Source of the DNA: Streptomyces ambofaciens ATCC 23877
GTDB taxonomy: Bacteria > Actinomycetota > Actinomycetes > Streptomycetales > Streptomycetaceae
Length of the DNA stretch: 64,000 nucleotides
Assembly (NCBI RefSeq): GCF_001267885.1
Contig: NZ_CP012383.1
Span: 1 to 64,000 of the forward strand
Direction of reading: 5' to 3'
In this document: positions 15,710 to 24,436 of the stretch, piece after piece
Position numbering within the stretch: the stretch's first letter is position 1
Layout of the letters: each line of letters begins with the position of its first letter
Made by a program: the position numbers and the translations under genes
Notes under the pieces: model-generated
The model's input: the letters and a program-made list of their open reading frames with translations, nothing else
Told to the model about the DNA's origin: nothing
The model's database searches: none

Positions 15710-16471
15710 GTGCCCCTGCTCGACACACCCTGGCCGCCGATCAACGAGATGATCGACCTGCGCCCCGGCAGCGTGACCACCGTTGCCTCTCTGCCGACCG
15801 CAGGACGGTCCACGTTCACCCTGAACATGGCCCTGCACAACGCCCTGAAGGGAACGTGCACCCTCTACACGTCCAGTGAGATCGACGCGGAATCGCTGAC
15901 GGAGAAGGCCGTGAGCGCGCTCTATGGCATTGACCTGCGCCACCGTGAGGCTCCGCTCGGTGGCTGGGACGTCTTCAGCGCCAGGACCAAGGCAGAGGTG
16001 GTTTCCCTCCCGCTCTACCTGCACGCAGCCACGCAGGAAACGCCAGAAGCGGCCTTCGAAGCTGGAACGGTCACCAGTGGCCAGCGCGGGCGCAAGGTTC
16101 GACTTTGGGTCCTGGACTCGCTCGCCCACTTCAGCCCGTTCGTCCATGCCGATGACGGAGTCTGGGACTTCGAACAGTCCATGACCCAGCTGCGCCGCAT
16201 CGCGGAGCGGGAGCAGATGGCAATAGTCGTCACTGCCTGCGCGGAGAACCAGTCGGAAGACGAACTGCTCACCCTCGAGCACGTGCCGTCCCCCGTGGTG
16301 AAGCTCTCCGACCAGGTTCTGATGCTGCACCGCGAAGGCGCATACTGGCAGAACGGTCCGGCGTCCGACGTCGCCATCGTTACCCGGCTCAAGCCCGAGC
16401 TCGAGAAGCCGGCGACGCTTCGCTTCAAGCCTCGTCTGTGCCGGTTCAGTTCCCTCGAGATCGACATTTGA
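15710..16471 (+). CDS. DnaB-like RecA-fold protein with degenerate P-loop (Rep2-like)
   Basis: The 253-residue product aligns with the C-terminal ATPase domain of replicative helicase DnaB: LPTAGRSTFTLNMA (about 28-41) where DnaB has the P-loop, LYTSSEID (Walker-like strand 2), LWVLDSLAHF (Walker B, about 134-143), and a last strand with a conserved Arg. The P-loop Lys is replaced (GRST instead of GKT), so ATP hydrolysis is doubtful. The N-terminal hexamer-collar domain is missing. Rep2 of pSLA2-type plasmids is likewise helicase-like. GGAG before GTG 15710 sets the start. Confidence 0.7.
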   Translation: MPLLDTPWPPINEMIDLRPGSVTTVASLPTAGRSTFTLNMALHNALKGTCTLYTSSEIDAESLTEKAVSALYGIDLRHREAPLGGWDVFSARTKAEVVSLPLYLHAATQETPEAAFEAGTVTSGQRGRKVRLWVLDSLAHFSPFVHADDGVWDFEQSMTQLRRIAEREQMAIVVTACAENQSEDELLTLEHVPSPVVKLSDQVLMLHREGAYWQNGPASDVAIVTRLKPELEKPATLRFKPRLCRFSSLEIDI

Positions 16472-16495
16472 TTTAGGGAAGTGCATTCGGCAAGC

Positions 16496-16525
16496 GCGCC
16501 CCCAGGTTCTCAAGCTTGGGGGCGC
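16496..16525 (+). terminator. Terminator of the replication operon
   Basis: Nine-bp arms (GCGCCCCCA / TGGGGGCGC) lie 25 bp past the stop codon. A second, longer hairpin follows at 16565-16602. Confidence 0.75.
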
Positions 16526-16564
16526 CGTCGTTTCCGGCCGCGCTCGACCAGCACTAGCGATCCC

Positions 16565-16602
16565 GCCGGCGTCCTCGGGTTTGCGGGCCCGGGGACGCCG
16601 GC
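16565..16602 (+). terminator. Second hairpin, tandem terminator
   Basis: Arms GCCGGCGTCC and GGACGCCGGC are perfect and extend inward through CGGG/CCCG with one mismatch. Together with the previous hairpin it isolates the replication operon from the next gene. Confidence 0.65.
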
Positions 16603-16703
16603 GCTTCCGTCCCCAGTCGCCCCGTTTCCACAGTTCAACCACCATTGTCAGACCCACCCCGTAGCGTGGTACGTCCTACTCGTAGCAGCTGCGGGGGGTA
16701 CCC

Positions 16704-17972
16704 ATGGACGACGACCTCGAGCGGGACAGCGACGAAGAGCTCTACCGCAACCCGGTCTTCTACGAACCAGCCGAACGCATCCTGGACCTCAGCCGGCCAG
16801 ACCTCGGCCTGCCGAACGGCGAAGAACTTTTCGCCTACCTGCTCGCCATGCGCGGCCGCCGTGTCCCCGTGGAACGCCGCGGGCTGATCTGCCCCGACTG
16901 CCGGGACCTTCGACGCCGGCGCGTCCCCATGTACCTCGTCCAGCGTGACGGCGTCTGGCTCGCCTCCCACTACCGCAAGCCCGGCGAGAAGCCCATCAGC
17001 CACGAGTCCGACGAGCACCTCGCCCGCAAGGAACGCGTCGCGACGGACGCCGAGGACCACGGCTTCCCTGCGGAGGCCGAAGTGTCGGCGGCTGACGGGC
17101 ACGCCCGCCTCGATGTCCGGATCCAGGGCGCGGATGGCATCGTCCTGGGCTACGAGCCGCAGCTGAGCGTCCAGACCGCCCGGGGCATGAGCAGGCGGGA
17201 GGGGTTCCGGCGTCGCGGCGGGATCCGGTCCGTATGGGACTTCACCGACCCCGACCATCCAGGAGTGGGCGCTGTTCCGTACGTGAGGACTCCGAACCTG
17301 CCGGCGTCCGTGATCCGCGTGCAGAAGAACCCGATCGCGGTCCGGGACGGCAACTTCGTCCTCGAGGAGGGGCATTGCAGCCCGGCCGGGAGCCTCGTGC
17401 GCTGCCCGAACAAGCCGTTCGACCCGCAGAACCCCACCGCCGACGGCTACTGCGACGGCTGGCACCGCATCCTCACGCCCATCCACCAGTCGTCCGCCTA
17501 CGACGGCGGCGGCGAGGGGGAACTGACGCTGACCCGATTCATCGTGGAAGCAGCCGCCGGGGAGCGTGTCCCGTTCCAACACAGGGGGCAGCACGGGTGG
17601 CTTCCCTCCGAGCACTGGCGGAAGTACCTGGAAGCGAACGGGCCCGTCCCTGCGGACGACGGAAAGGAGCGCGCCCTGTCCGTGCGGAAGGGCGACCGGC
17701 TGGTCCGGTGCACCGAGGACCGTCCAGCCTCCGAGGTCCGAGCTGAGCCGAAGGAGAGGCGCGGGAGTCGCACGATCGTCCTTGAGAGCCGCGCCGCCCA
17801 GGAAGTGGAGGCAGCCGAAGTTCCTGTCGACGCGTCGGGGCAGCCGATCCCGCTCTGTCGCTTCGGCTGTGGTGCGCCTGCAAGCCTGCGGGGGCCGGAA
17901 GGTCTACCGGAGCACTATTCGTGCCGCAGGAAGCACGAGGACACACAAGGGGCCGCAGGAAAGGCGGCGTGA
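16704..17972 (+). CDS. CoiA-like nuclease-fold protein
   Basis: The 422-residue protein starts with a Cys pair (CPDC, about 64-67), then HYRKPGEKPISHESDEHLARK (about 88-108). The core follows: an LDVRI strand and GYEPQLS, then RREGFRR and SVWDFT. This is the order seen in competence protein CoiA and related PD-(D/E)xK nucleases: an E-x-H helix, D-V strand, E-x-Q core and viWil-type strand. Catalysis is plausible from the Asp and Glu-Pro-Gln core. The C-terminus has a Cys-rich finger (CRFGCG...YSC). It stands alone after the terminators; a role in DNA processing or defence is inference. Confidence 0.6.
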   Translation: MDDDLERDSDEELYRNPVFYEPAERILDLSRPDLGLPNGEELFAYLLAMRGRRVPVERRGLICPDCRDLRRRRVPMYLVQRDGVWLASHYRKPGEKPISHESDEHLARKERVATDAEDHGFPAEAEVSAADGHARLDVRIQGADGIVLGYEPQLSVQTARGMSRREGFRRRGGIRSVWDFTDPDHPGVGAVPYVRTPNLPASVIRVQKNPIAVRDGNFVLEEGHCSPAGSLVRCPNKPFDPQNPTADGYCDGWHRILTPIHQSSAYDGGGEGELTLTRFIVEAAAGERVPFQHRGQHGWLPSEHWRKYLEANGPVPADDGKERALSVRKGDRLVRCTEDRPASEVRAEPKERRGSRTIVLESRAAQEVEAAEVPVDASGQPIPLCRFGCGAPASLRGPEGLPEHYSCRRKHEDTQGAAGKAA

Positions 17973-18079
17973 GGTCCTCCTGCGGTGCTCGTGAGTGCTT
18001 GAGGTGAGGGTGAACCTCGTCATCCCGGGCCCCGGCTGCCGAACCCCTTACGGCGCCGGGGCCCGCGCACGTCCGCCGG

Positions 18080-18598
18080 CTACGAGGCGGTGAGTTCGTC
18101 CGTGGTCATCGTCAGCGACACCGTTCCCGGCCCCACGAGCAGCGTCGCCACATACCCGCCGCACGCCACTCCCTCCCCCAGCGTCTCCTCCGACGACCCC
18201 GCACAACCGCCCTCCGCATACGCGGTGGACGCGTCCTCCACGTCCTGGATCGCGTCCATCGTCTTCGGGTAGGCGGCGGTCGCGCCCGCGGTGTCGATGG
18301 CGTCCCGCACGTCGTACACCAGCTCCGTCAACTTCGTGATGTGGTCCACGCAGGCCTGTGATCCGACGGTCTTGCACACGTTGTCGTGGTCGCCGGCGGT
18401 GGCGGCGTCCAGCTTCGGCTGCCACTCGGTGGACAGCGTGGGTGCGGCCGCGGGCGTCGTCTCGGACGGTGCAGCAGAGGACGTGGCCGGCGCCGGCGAG
18501 GCCTCCGGCTTCCCGTCCTCTCCTCCGTCCCCGCTGGAGCAGCCGGCGGCGAGCGCAGCAACGAGCAGAGCAGCTGCGGCGGTAGCGGTGTGGCGCAT
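18080..18598 (-). CDS. Small lipoprotein
   Basis: The 172-residue product has a signal peptide ending in the lipobox LAAGC (about 17-21), a Ser/Thr/Ala/Pro linker to about 60, then a helical domain with four Cys residues that could form two disulfides. GGGGGA upstream supports the ATG at 18598. It would be anchored outside the membrane. Lipoproteins on such elements can act in entry exclusion, which is inference. Confidence 0.75.
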   Translation of the reverse strand: MRHTATAAAALLVAALAAGCSSGDGGEDGKPEASPAPATSSAAPSETTPAAAPTLSTEWQPKLDAATAGDHDNVCKTVGSQACVDHITKLTELVYDVRDAIDTAGATAAYPKTMDAIQDVEDASTAYAEGGCAGSSEETLGEGVACGGYVATLLVGPGTVSLTMTTDELTAS

Positions 18599-18681
18599 GG
18601 AGTCCCCCCAGGTGTAGATCACTGCGGGCATCATCCGCGCACGCGGCAGCAGCAGGAAGAGAAGTCACCGATCCGTGACGG

Positions 18682-18930
18682 TCACGCCCCCTTCTGCCCC
18701 CACGCCCAGTGATCCCGGCAGTCCGGACACTGGTACACCGGCACCCCCGGATCCGGCACCCCCGACTCGCCCTCCGGACAGTCCGATCCGTCCCCACGCC
18801 CCACGCACGTCTGCGCCCGTGTATCCGCCATACGTTCGACCGTGCGGCGCCGCCGGTCGGCCGGGGAGGGTGCCCACAGGGGCGCACCGGCGTACAGCAC
18901 CGACACGACGCCCCAGCATCCGCCAACCAC
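18682..18930 (-). CDS. Possible small zinc-ribbon membrane protein
   Basis: A reading frame from GTG 18930 gives 82 residues with a hydrophobic N-terminus (GGCWGVVSVLYAGAPLWA) and a C-terminal CVGRGDGSDCPEG...YQCPDC pattern typical of a zinc ribbon. A shorter start at ATG 18831 would lack the membrane part. The ribosome site is weak, so it is less certain than its neighbours. It would run in the same direction as the lipoprotein. Confidence 0.4.
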   Translation of the reverse strand: MVGGCWGVVSVLYAGAPLWAPSPADRRRRTVERMADTRAQTCVGRGDGSDCPEGESGVPDPGVPVYQCPDCRDHWAWGQKGA

Positions 18931-18991
18931 CCCACCAGCCCGCCCCAAGCTGAAAAACTGACCGACACTACCGACGCCAAGGAGTACCGCC

Positions 18992-19270
18992 GTGAACGTC
19001 ACAAAGAACCCCGACGGAAGCCACAACCCGCCCTACGACGAGAACTGGCCCCCACACCTCGAGGTCAAGTGGACTGCGGGCGTCGCTGCCTGCGAGACCG
19101 GGTTGCGTATCCACGTCATCGACCTGGACAACGACAAGTACGCGGTGCACGTCGGCGGCAGCGGCCAGAGCCCCATGGACCGGGAGAGCGTGTACGCGTA
19201 CCTGGACGGGGTCGTCGCTGGCGCGCGGGAGGCCCGAAAGGCATCCCGGGATGGAGCGTCGACCGCGTGA
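18992..19270 (+). CDS. Small protein of unknown function
   Basis: The 92-residue product starts at GTG with AAGGAG eight bases before. It has a beta-rich middle (GLRIHVIDLDNDKYAVHVGG) and a C-terminal helix with AREARKASRD. It overlaps the next start (GTGA). Family not recognised. Confidence 0.7.
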   Translation: MNVTKNPDGSHNPPYDENWPPHLEVKWTAGVAACETGLRIHVIDLDNDKYAVHVGGSGQSPMDRESVYAYLDGVVAGAREARKASRDGASTA

Positions 19271-19500
19271 GCGAGCGTCGGGCCCGGACTGGTGAACTGT
19301 GCACCTGCGGACGACAGGCCGTCACCGTCTATTCCAACACTCGGTTCGGCGACGTCGGACATTGCGCAGTCGAAGGCGCAGCGTTCCAGCCTGTTTTGCC
19401 GTGCCCGTGGTGCGGGACGAACGAGCCACACGAAGAGTCCTGGGGCGACCCGGCGCGCTGCCCCAACTACACCCTCCGACCGCCGGCCACCCGACCGTGA
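19267..19500 (+). CDS. Small zinc-finger protein
   Basis: The 77-residue product starts at a GTG overlapping the preceding stop. It has CTCG, a later CPWCG and ARCPNY, enough cysteines for two zinc knuckles. A terminator follows 150 bp downstream. Confidence 0.65.
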   Translation: MSERRARTGELCTCGRQAVTVYSNTRFGDVGHCAVEGAAFQPVLPCPWCGTNEPHEESWGDPARCPNYTLRPPATRP

Positions 19501-19645
19501 GAGCCGTCAATCTGTAGAGCGCGTCTGACGGGCGTTCACCGCCCTCCCAGGGCAGCATGGGTGCCGCGCCCCCGGCACCGGGGGATAGCGCCCGCAGAGC
19601 GCCCCCACGACCCGCCCCTACGCGGCGAGGGGAAAGCTGGAGGAC

Positions 19646-19674
19646 ACCCCCGGGACATCTGCCCGGGGGTTTTC
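19646..19674 (+). terminator. Intrinsic terminator with T-run
   Basis: ACCCCCGGG and GCCCGGGGGT arms are followed by TTTT. This is one of the few textbook terminators in the window. It ends the 18992-19500 unit. Confidence 0.85.
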
Positions 19675-19694
19675 TCATACCCACGCTCGTAGAG

Positions 19695-19726
19695 CCATGG
19701 CGTTCGCCATAGATTATGAGTTAGTC
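19695..19726 (+). promoter_or_regulatory. Promoter with operator copy 1
   Basis: The palindrome CCATGGCGTTCGCCATAG (19695-19712) is followed by an ATTATGAGTTAG stretch. The same order, operator then AATATGGGTTAG, occurs at 34.2 kb and 40.2 kb on the other strand. TATGAG is a likely -10 box, so a repressor on the palindrome would block polymerase. It faces the gene at 19823. Confidence 0.65.
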
Positions 19727-19822
19727 TGGCATCCACAGGACCACCACGCGCAGGGGGCAACACACCCCCACCGACCGCGACATCCTGACCACACCCCGGC
19801 CCCGAACACGGGAGACCCCTCC

Positions 19823-20302
19823 ATGAACGACACCCACAAGCCCGCACCGTTCTACTGGGACGCCGAGACCAACCACTGCCCCCACAAGCCCATCCCCCCG
19901 CGCAACACCGACGCCTGGGACCAGTGGATGGCCCTGGGCCACCAGCCCTACGACGACGGCATCCTCTGCCTGTCCGCACCCGCCGCCACCTGCTGCCCGG
20001 CCTGCTCTGCCGAGCACGGCGACATGGTGCCCTGGGAGCGCTGCGAGGGCCGCGACCACATCCGTCCGGCGCGCGGCATCGCCCCCAACCCGGAGATCGA
20101 GCACCAGGCGATCCCAGTCTGGGTCGGCAGTCTGGAGTGCCTGGAGCGGGAGTGTGAGGACTTCTTCACCGACGACGGCGCCGAGAAGTTCGACGTCGAA
20201 GCGTGCTCGCACGTCCGCGAGGAGACCGCGTGTTCGTGCCAGGCCCTCGGGTCGGGTGAGTACTCGCTGGGGTCGCGCCCGGCACTGACCGCCGCCGTGT
20301 GA
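19823..20302 (+). CDS. Cys-rich protein of unknown function
   Basis: The 159-residue acidic product holds about ten Cys in pairs (CCPAC, CLEREC, CSCQ), pointing to zinc sites. GGGAG precedes the ATG. It is the first gene under operator copy 1 and heads a run of small zinc-binding proteins up to 22.2 kb. Confidence 0.7.
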   Translation: MNDTHKPAPFYWDAETNHCPHKPIPPRNTDAWDQWMALGHQPYDDGILCLSAPAATCCPACSAEHGDMVPWERCEGRDHIRPARGIAPNPEIEHQAIPVWVGSLECLERECEDFFTDDGAEKFDVEACSHVREETACSCQALGSGEYSLGSRPALTAAV

Positions 20303-20379
20303 AGGCAAGCCGGCCCGGGGCGCGCTTATCGCCCCGGGCCTGGCCCTGATCATCCCACCCCGACCCGCTGGAGGATCCG

Positions 20380-20934
20380 ATGACCGACCAGACCACCGCT
20401 GACACCCGCGAGCACCTGCGCCTGCTGGCGCTGAGCCTGGCCACGGGCTCGGCCCTCGTCGAGCCGAGCGTGTTCGACGCCGCGATCGATGCGCACCGGG
20501 CCGCCGTCCTCCGTGAAGTCGAGGCCGCCCTGAGCGAGCGGGCGAAGCGCCTCACGGGCGAGTTCAACGACAGCGACATCCTCCACGAGGACGGCCCGGC
20601 CGCCACCGTTGCGACGTGGAAGCGCGCGGCCGAGCTGGCGCGCCGCATGGCCGACGAGACGGCAGCCACCGAGACGCAGGTCGCCGTTCCCGTGCAGCAC
20701 GCGCCCGGCAAGGCCATCCGGTGCCCCGACTGCCGCACCAAGGGCTACACGGTCTGCCAGGACGAGCCTGCCGTCACCGTGCACGCCTGCCCCGGCGCCG
20801 ACGACAACGGCTTCAGCCCCTGCTGCAAGCGCCCGCCCTTCGAGTTCCGAGGCGAGCGCCTGACCCGCGATCCCGACAAGGTCACCTGCACCGGGCCCGC
20901 CGCCGGGGCGCGGCAGGACGGGAGCGCGTCATGA
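20380..20934 (+). CDS. Coiled-coil plus zinc-ribbon protein
   Basis: The 184-residue product has an N-terminal helical half (about 10-100) and a C-terminal Cys pattern (CPDCRTKGY, CPGAD, CCKRP). GGAGG precedes the ATG. Its C-terminus GARQDG recurs at the end of the next gene (GARQDGAQ), as if the two ends share a duplicated DNA segment. Confidence 0.75.
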   Translation: MTDQTTADTREHLRLLALSLATGSALVEPSVFDAAIDAHRAAVLREVEAALSERAKRLTGEFNDSDILHEDGPAATVATWKRAAELARRMADETAATETQVAVPVQHAPGKAIRCPDCRTKGYTVCQDEPAVTVHACPGADDNGFSPCCKRPPFEFRGERLTRDPDKVTCTGPAAGARQDGSAS

Positions 20935-21125
20935 CCGCCTTCGTGCGCGCCTTCGTCTTCTGCGACGGCTGCGGCCAGCCGCTCGACAACGACACCGTGC
21001 CGTCTGCCCGCAGCATCAGCGAGGCCCTACGCGACGCCAAGCGGCGCAGCTGGGTCCGCAAGCGCGGCGGCCGTGACCTCTGCGAGGGCTGCGCCGCCGG
21101 GGCGCGGCAGGACGGGGCGCAGTGA
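20931..21125 (+). CDS. Small zinc-ribbon protein
   Basis: The 64-residue product overlaps the preceding stop (ATGA). It has CDGCGQ and CEGCA, a one-zinc ribbon. Its last residues AAGARQDG repeat those of the gene before it. Confidence 0.7.
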   Translation: MTAFVRAFVFCDGCGQPLDNDTVPSARSISEALRDAKRRSWVRKRGGRDLCEGCAAGARQDGAQ

Positions 21126-21247
21126 TGCCGACCTGCCCGACCTGCGGCGCCAAGAACATCATCGTCCGGCTACGCCGCTGGCCCTGGCGCCGCACCCAGT
21201 GGTGGCGCTGCTACGGCTGCTTCAACAAGTTCCAACAGGAGGCGTGA
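21125..21247 (+). CDS. Tiny zinc-ribbon protein
   Basis: Forty residues start at the ATG overlapping the previous TGA by one base and end where the next ATG begins. The pattern CPTCG...CYGC forms a complete minimal ribbon with a basic Trp-rich middle. Position between two overlapping genes makes it credible despite its size. Confidence 0.6.
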   Translation: MPTCPTCGAKNIIVRLRRWPWRRTQWWRCYGCFNKFQQEA

Positions 21248-21582
21248 TGGACACACCAGTCAAGGTCGGACGCTGCCAGCACTGCCAACAGATCCGCCCC
21301 GTCTTCCCCTACACCGCCACCTTCGACAACGGCGACCCCATCTGGACCACCCCCTGCCCCGAATACTGGACCCACCACACCGTCTGGCTCTGCGCCCGCG
21401 ACTGGAGCCACGCCGAAACCTGCCGGGTCAACGGCCGCACCTTCCACATCGAACACGGCCTCGTCATCTTCACGCAGGACCAGCCGCGTACCCGGATCTG
21501 GGCCGGCGGCCGCGAGCTACTCACCCAAGCCGACGAAGACCTCACCACCTGCAAGGCCATCCTGGCCGTAACGGAGGCATGA
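21247..21582 (+). CDS. Zinc-site protein of unknown function
   Basis: The 111-residue product has CQHCQ near the N-terminus and later Cys residues in WLCARDW and AETCRVNG. It is coupled at both ends. No family is recognised. Confidence 0.7.
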   Translation: MDTPVKVGRCQHCQQIRPVFPYTATFDNGDPIWTTPCPEYWTHHTVWLCARDWSHAETCRVNGRTFHIEHGLVIFTQDQPRTRIWAGGRELLTQADEDLTTCKAILAVTEA

Positions 21583-21953
21583 TGCCGAAGCGAGTCCAGC
21601 GCCGCCGCATCAGGGGCTGGCGCGCCCCCGACGGCGCCGTCTACGTCGGCCGCGGCACCCGCTGGGGCAACCCGTTCATGCTCGCCCCTGCCGCATCTCA
21701 GCGAGGCGGCCTGCTGGACATGTGGGCCGTCGAGTATCGGGGCCGCAAGCTCGGCCGCTGGGACGACAGCGCGGACGCCCGCGCGGACGCCGCTGACCGG
21801 TATCGCCGGTGGATCCAGGAGGCCGAGCAGGGCGACCTCGCCGAGGCCGCGCGCGCCGAGCTGTCCGGCCGGGACCTCATGTGCTGGTGCCCGCCCGGCG
21901 AACCGTGCCACGCCGACGTCCTGCTGGAGGTCGCGAACCGGGCGGCGCCGTGA
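21579..21953 (+). CDS. DUF4326 family protein
   Basis: The 124-residue product has the DUF4326 signature: VYVGRGTRWGNPF (about 21-33), a middle YRRWI, then LSGRDLMCWCPPGEPCHADV near the C-terminus. The family is common on phages and plasmids and has no settled function. The Cys-x-Cys and Cys-His residues may bind metal. Its GTG neighbour overlaps its stop. Confidence 0.85.
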   Translation: MMPKRVQRRRIRGWRAPDGAVYVGRGTRWGNPFMLAPAASQRGGLLDMWAVEYRGRKLGRWDDSADARADAADRYRRWIQEAEQGDLAEAARAELSGRDLMCWCPPGEPCHADVLLEVANRAAP

Positions 21954-22192
21954 CCGATCGGTTCACGCGCTGCCGGTATTGCCCCCGCATGCTGACCAGC
22001 GAGGAGTCGATACGCCGGGGGTATGGCGAGAAGTGCGGCCGGGACCGCGGCCTCATCCCACCGAAGCGACGCCCCGCAGCCCGGCCCCGCGTCCGCCGGC
22101 TCCCCGCGCCCGTCCCACCCGCACCCGACGCACTCCCCGGACAAGACGCCCTCGACCTCTTCTACATGCAGCCCACCCTCGACTCGATCTGA
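21950..22192 (+). CDS. Small DUF6011-like protein
   Basis: The 80-residue product has CRYCPRML...SIRRGYGEKCGRD, the pattern of DUF6011-type small proteins, then a Pro-rich tail. The GTG overlaps the preceding stop codon. Confidence 0.65.
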   Translation: MTDRFTRCRYCPRMLTSEESIRRGYGEKCGRDRGLIPPKRRPAARPRVRRLPAPVPPAPDALPGQDALDLFYMQPTLDSI

Positions 22193-22201
22193 AGGAATCT
22201 C

Positions 22202-23056
22202 GTGACAGACCAGCCGACCGCCTGGGACCGCCTCCACGACATGATCGACACCACCAAGGCCGAAGCCGCCAACACCACCCCCTCCACCGCCATAGCCGAC
22301 GCCATCCGCGAATCCGTCGTCAACGCCCCCTCCCTCCGGAACTGCCTCTACCCCGGCTGCCTCCAAGAGTTCGACATGGCCGCCCGCATGAACGGACGCG
22401 AACCCGCCCGCCCCTCCTGGTCCGGCGACGGCTGGCACCAGGTCACCCGCGGCCCCTCCCCCGGCTCCCTCTGCCCCGACCACGTCGCCATCGTCACCCG
22501 GCACCTCCCCCGCACCGTCGACCTTCCCAACGGCCGCTGGATGGTCGCCTGCGCCTGCACCTGGATGTCCCGCCCGCAGACGTACGGCGGACTCCTCCGC
22601 CCCCTGTGGGAGGAACACCTCCTCCTCGCCGCCGGCGAGCTGCCCGCCCCGGTCACGCTCGCCGAGACACCCGGCCGGATACCGCTCGCCGACCACACCG
22701 AGGACAGCCTCCGCGACCTGTACGAGGCCCTGGAAGACACCGAACACGACCGTGCTGAGACCCGTGAGGCCGCACAGGCCATGTACAAGTCGTGGGACTG
22801 GCACCGGAAGGCCCTCGGAGGCGCTGCACGGGCCGTCACGGCCGTCCGCAACCACATGCGTACTTCCTCCACCGACTGGGCTGCCGAACGTTCCACCGCC
22901 TACCTGTGGGGCGTCCTCATCGGCTGGGACGACGACGTCCTCGAGGAGCTCGCCGTCAAGCACCGGTGGAACGAGCACCGCGTGAAGTACGTGCGCGAGA
23001 TGCGCGCCCTCCTGGCCCCCGTCACCGACTCGCCGCAGGGCCAGGACAACGCGTGA
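22202..23056 (+). CDS. Protein of unknown function with Cys cluster
   Basis: The 284-residue product starts with a helix, then NCLYPGCLQEF and SLCPDH (about 46-97), then CACTW (about 118-122), a long charged coil (158-205) and a C-terminal acidic segment. GAAGGA lies just before the GTG start. It ends 4 bp before a convergent gene. No family is recognised. Confidence 0.75.
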   Translation: MTDQPTAWDRLHDMIDTTKAEAANTTPSTAIADAIRESVVNAPSLRNCLYPGCLQEFDMAARMNGREPARPSWSGDGWHQVTRGPSPGSLCPDHVAIVTRHLPRTVDLPNGRWMVACACTWMSRPQTYGGLLRPLWEEHLLLAAGELPAPVTLAETPGRIPLADHTEDSLRDLYEALEDTEHDRAETREAAQAMYKSWDWHRKALGGAARAVTAVRNHMRTSSTDWAAERSTAYLWGVLIGWDDDVLEELAVKHRWNEHRVKYVREMRALLAPVTDSPQGQDNA

Positions 23057-23060
23057 CCGG

Positions 23061-24191
23061 TCAGGCGGTCTTCTCGTACTCTGCCCCCGCCGGCCCGTCC
23101 GCGGGGGCACTGTCGTCGACCCGGCAATCCGGGGACTGCGCATACTGGAAGATCAGCGAGTTCATCGTCGACACCCCCCACAACGCTTTCAGGTCGGCGA
23201 CTTCCTCGGCGAGCTTCCGCTCCGACACGCCCAACCGGCGGGCTACCGTCGCCTGCTGCGCGCCCTCGCACAGGTTCCGCATGATCTCCCGCTGCCTGCG
23301 GGTCGTACGGACCCCGTCCAGGCCGGAGCCGGCCACGCCGATCGACTCCCGCATGTCCCCGCGGCGCTTACGGAGCTGCCCCATCCACGGCCGGGCACGC
23401 CTCCACGTTTCCTCGAACGCCCGCGCCAGCATCACCACCGCGGCAGGATCAGTGATCAGCCACGCGGCATGCGGCGGGGAACCCTCCACCAGGTAGTCGG
23501 GGACGACAGCCGTCTCCCGATCCACGATGATCATCCGTTCGAACTTGCCCGGCATCGTCCGGTACTGCGCCGACCTCCCGGGCCCTCGAGTCGACATCGT
23601 CTGCGCGAACGCCGCGGTCGGCCCGTGGTCTCGGACCGTGTCCCGGTAGACCGTCCGCAACACCACACCGCGGTCCAGAGCAGCCGCATCCCGCGGCGCC
23701 GCCACGTCCAGCAGGGCCTGGTCCCGGGGGCCGCCCGGCTGTGCGGCCAGGATCTCTCGCCTCGCGCCGCCGACCACGTCCTGGAGTCGGGCGTTCACCA
23801 CCGCCTGGTCGTCCAGGTACACGGAGGCGCCGCCCGGGATGCGCAGCTGCACCGCGTCGTACGCCTGGGTGAGCTGCGCCGACAATTCCGGCAGCGCCCG
23901 CAGCAGGGCCACCTGCTTCTCCGCGGCCTCGAGGACGTCGTCGAATCGGCGCTGCAACGCGCCCTTCGGGTCCCGGACCGCCGGCACCACACCCGCGGCG
24001 TCGGGGGTGATGAGGCCCCACTCGACCAACTCGGCACGAGCCTCGGGGTGCTGGGTGGTGAGCAGCTTGACTTGTTCGGCATTTCGAATTGCGCAGGCCC
24101 CGTACAGGCGCAACGCATTCGGCGACAATTCCCGACCGTTACCGTGCGCATCAGCTATGGCCAAAGCCTTGAATCCCCCGTCACACCACAC
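23061..24191 (-). CDS. LuxR-type transcription regulator
   Basis: The product is about 376 residues. Its N-terminal winged-helix-like region has LSPNALRLYGACA. The middle contains a phospholipase-D-like or TrmB-like ligand-binding section. The C-terminal GerE/LuxR helix-turn-helix (about 300-350) has RRQREIMRNLCEGAQQATVA and RRLGVSERKLAEEVADLKA. The exact start is uncertain, as a TTG downstream has a better ribosome site. It converges with the preceding gene. Regulators of this type are abundant in Streptomyces; the target is unknown. Confidence 0.75.
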   Translation of the reverse strand: MWCDGGFKALAIADAHGNGRELSPNALRLYGACAIRNAEQVKLLTTQHPEARAELVEWGLITPDAAGVVPAVRDPKGALQRRFDDVLEAAEKQVALLRALPELSAQLTQAYDAVQLRIPGGASVYLDDQAVVNARLQDVVGGARREILAAQPGGPRDQALLDVAAPRDAAALDRGVVLRTVYRDTVRDHGPTAAFAQTMSTRGPGRSAQYRTMPGKFERMIIVDRETAVVPDYLVEGSPPHAAWLITDPAAVVMLARAFEETWRRARPWMGQLRKRRGDMRESIGVAGSGLDGVRTTRRQREIMRNLCEGAQQATVARRLGVSERKLAEEVADLKALWGVSTMNSLIFQYAQSPDCRVDDSAPADGPAGAEYEKTA

Positions 24192-24436
24192 AGATCAACT
24201 GCGGATTCCCGCACTGCGAACACCCGCACGAACCAGCCGTTGAAGACTCAAACAGCGTACGGCAACGTAGCCATGGGGCGTCCCCCGACGCTCGTACCCC
24301 ACATCCTCCCCACACCCAACAACAACTACTGCCAGGTTGTTGAAGGCAAAAGGGGACTCGCAGCAGGATGAGGAACACGAGAACTCGGGCCAGGCGCCCC
24401 ACTATGCATTCCCCAACCGACAGAAAGGACGACCCT
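24192..24436. other. Gene-free divergent promoter region
   Basis: The 245 bp between the LuxR-type gene and the secreted-peptide gene include an AT-rich patch near 24310-24350 that is likely to hold one or both promoters. I see no clear palindrome here and no convincing gene. Confidence 0.4.
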
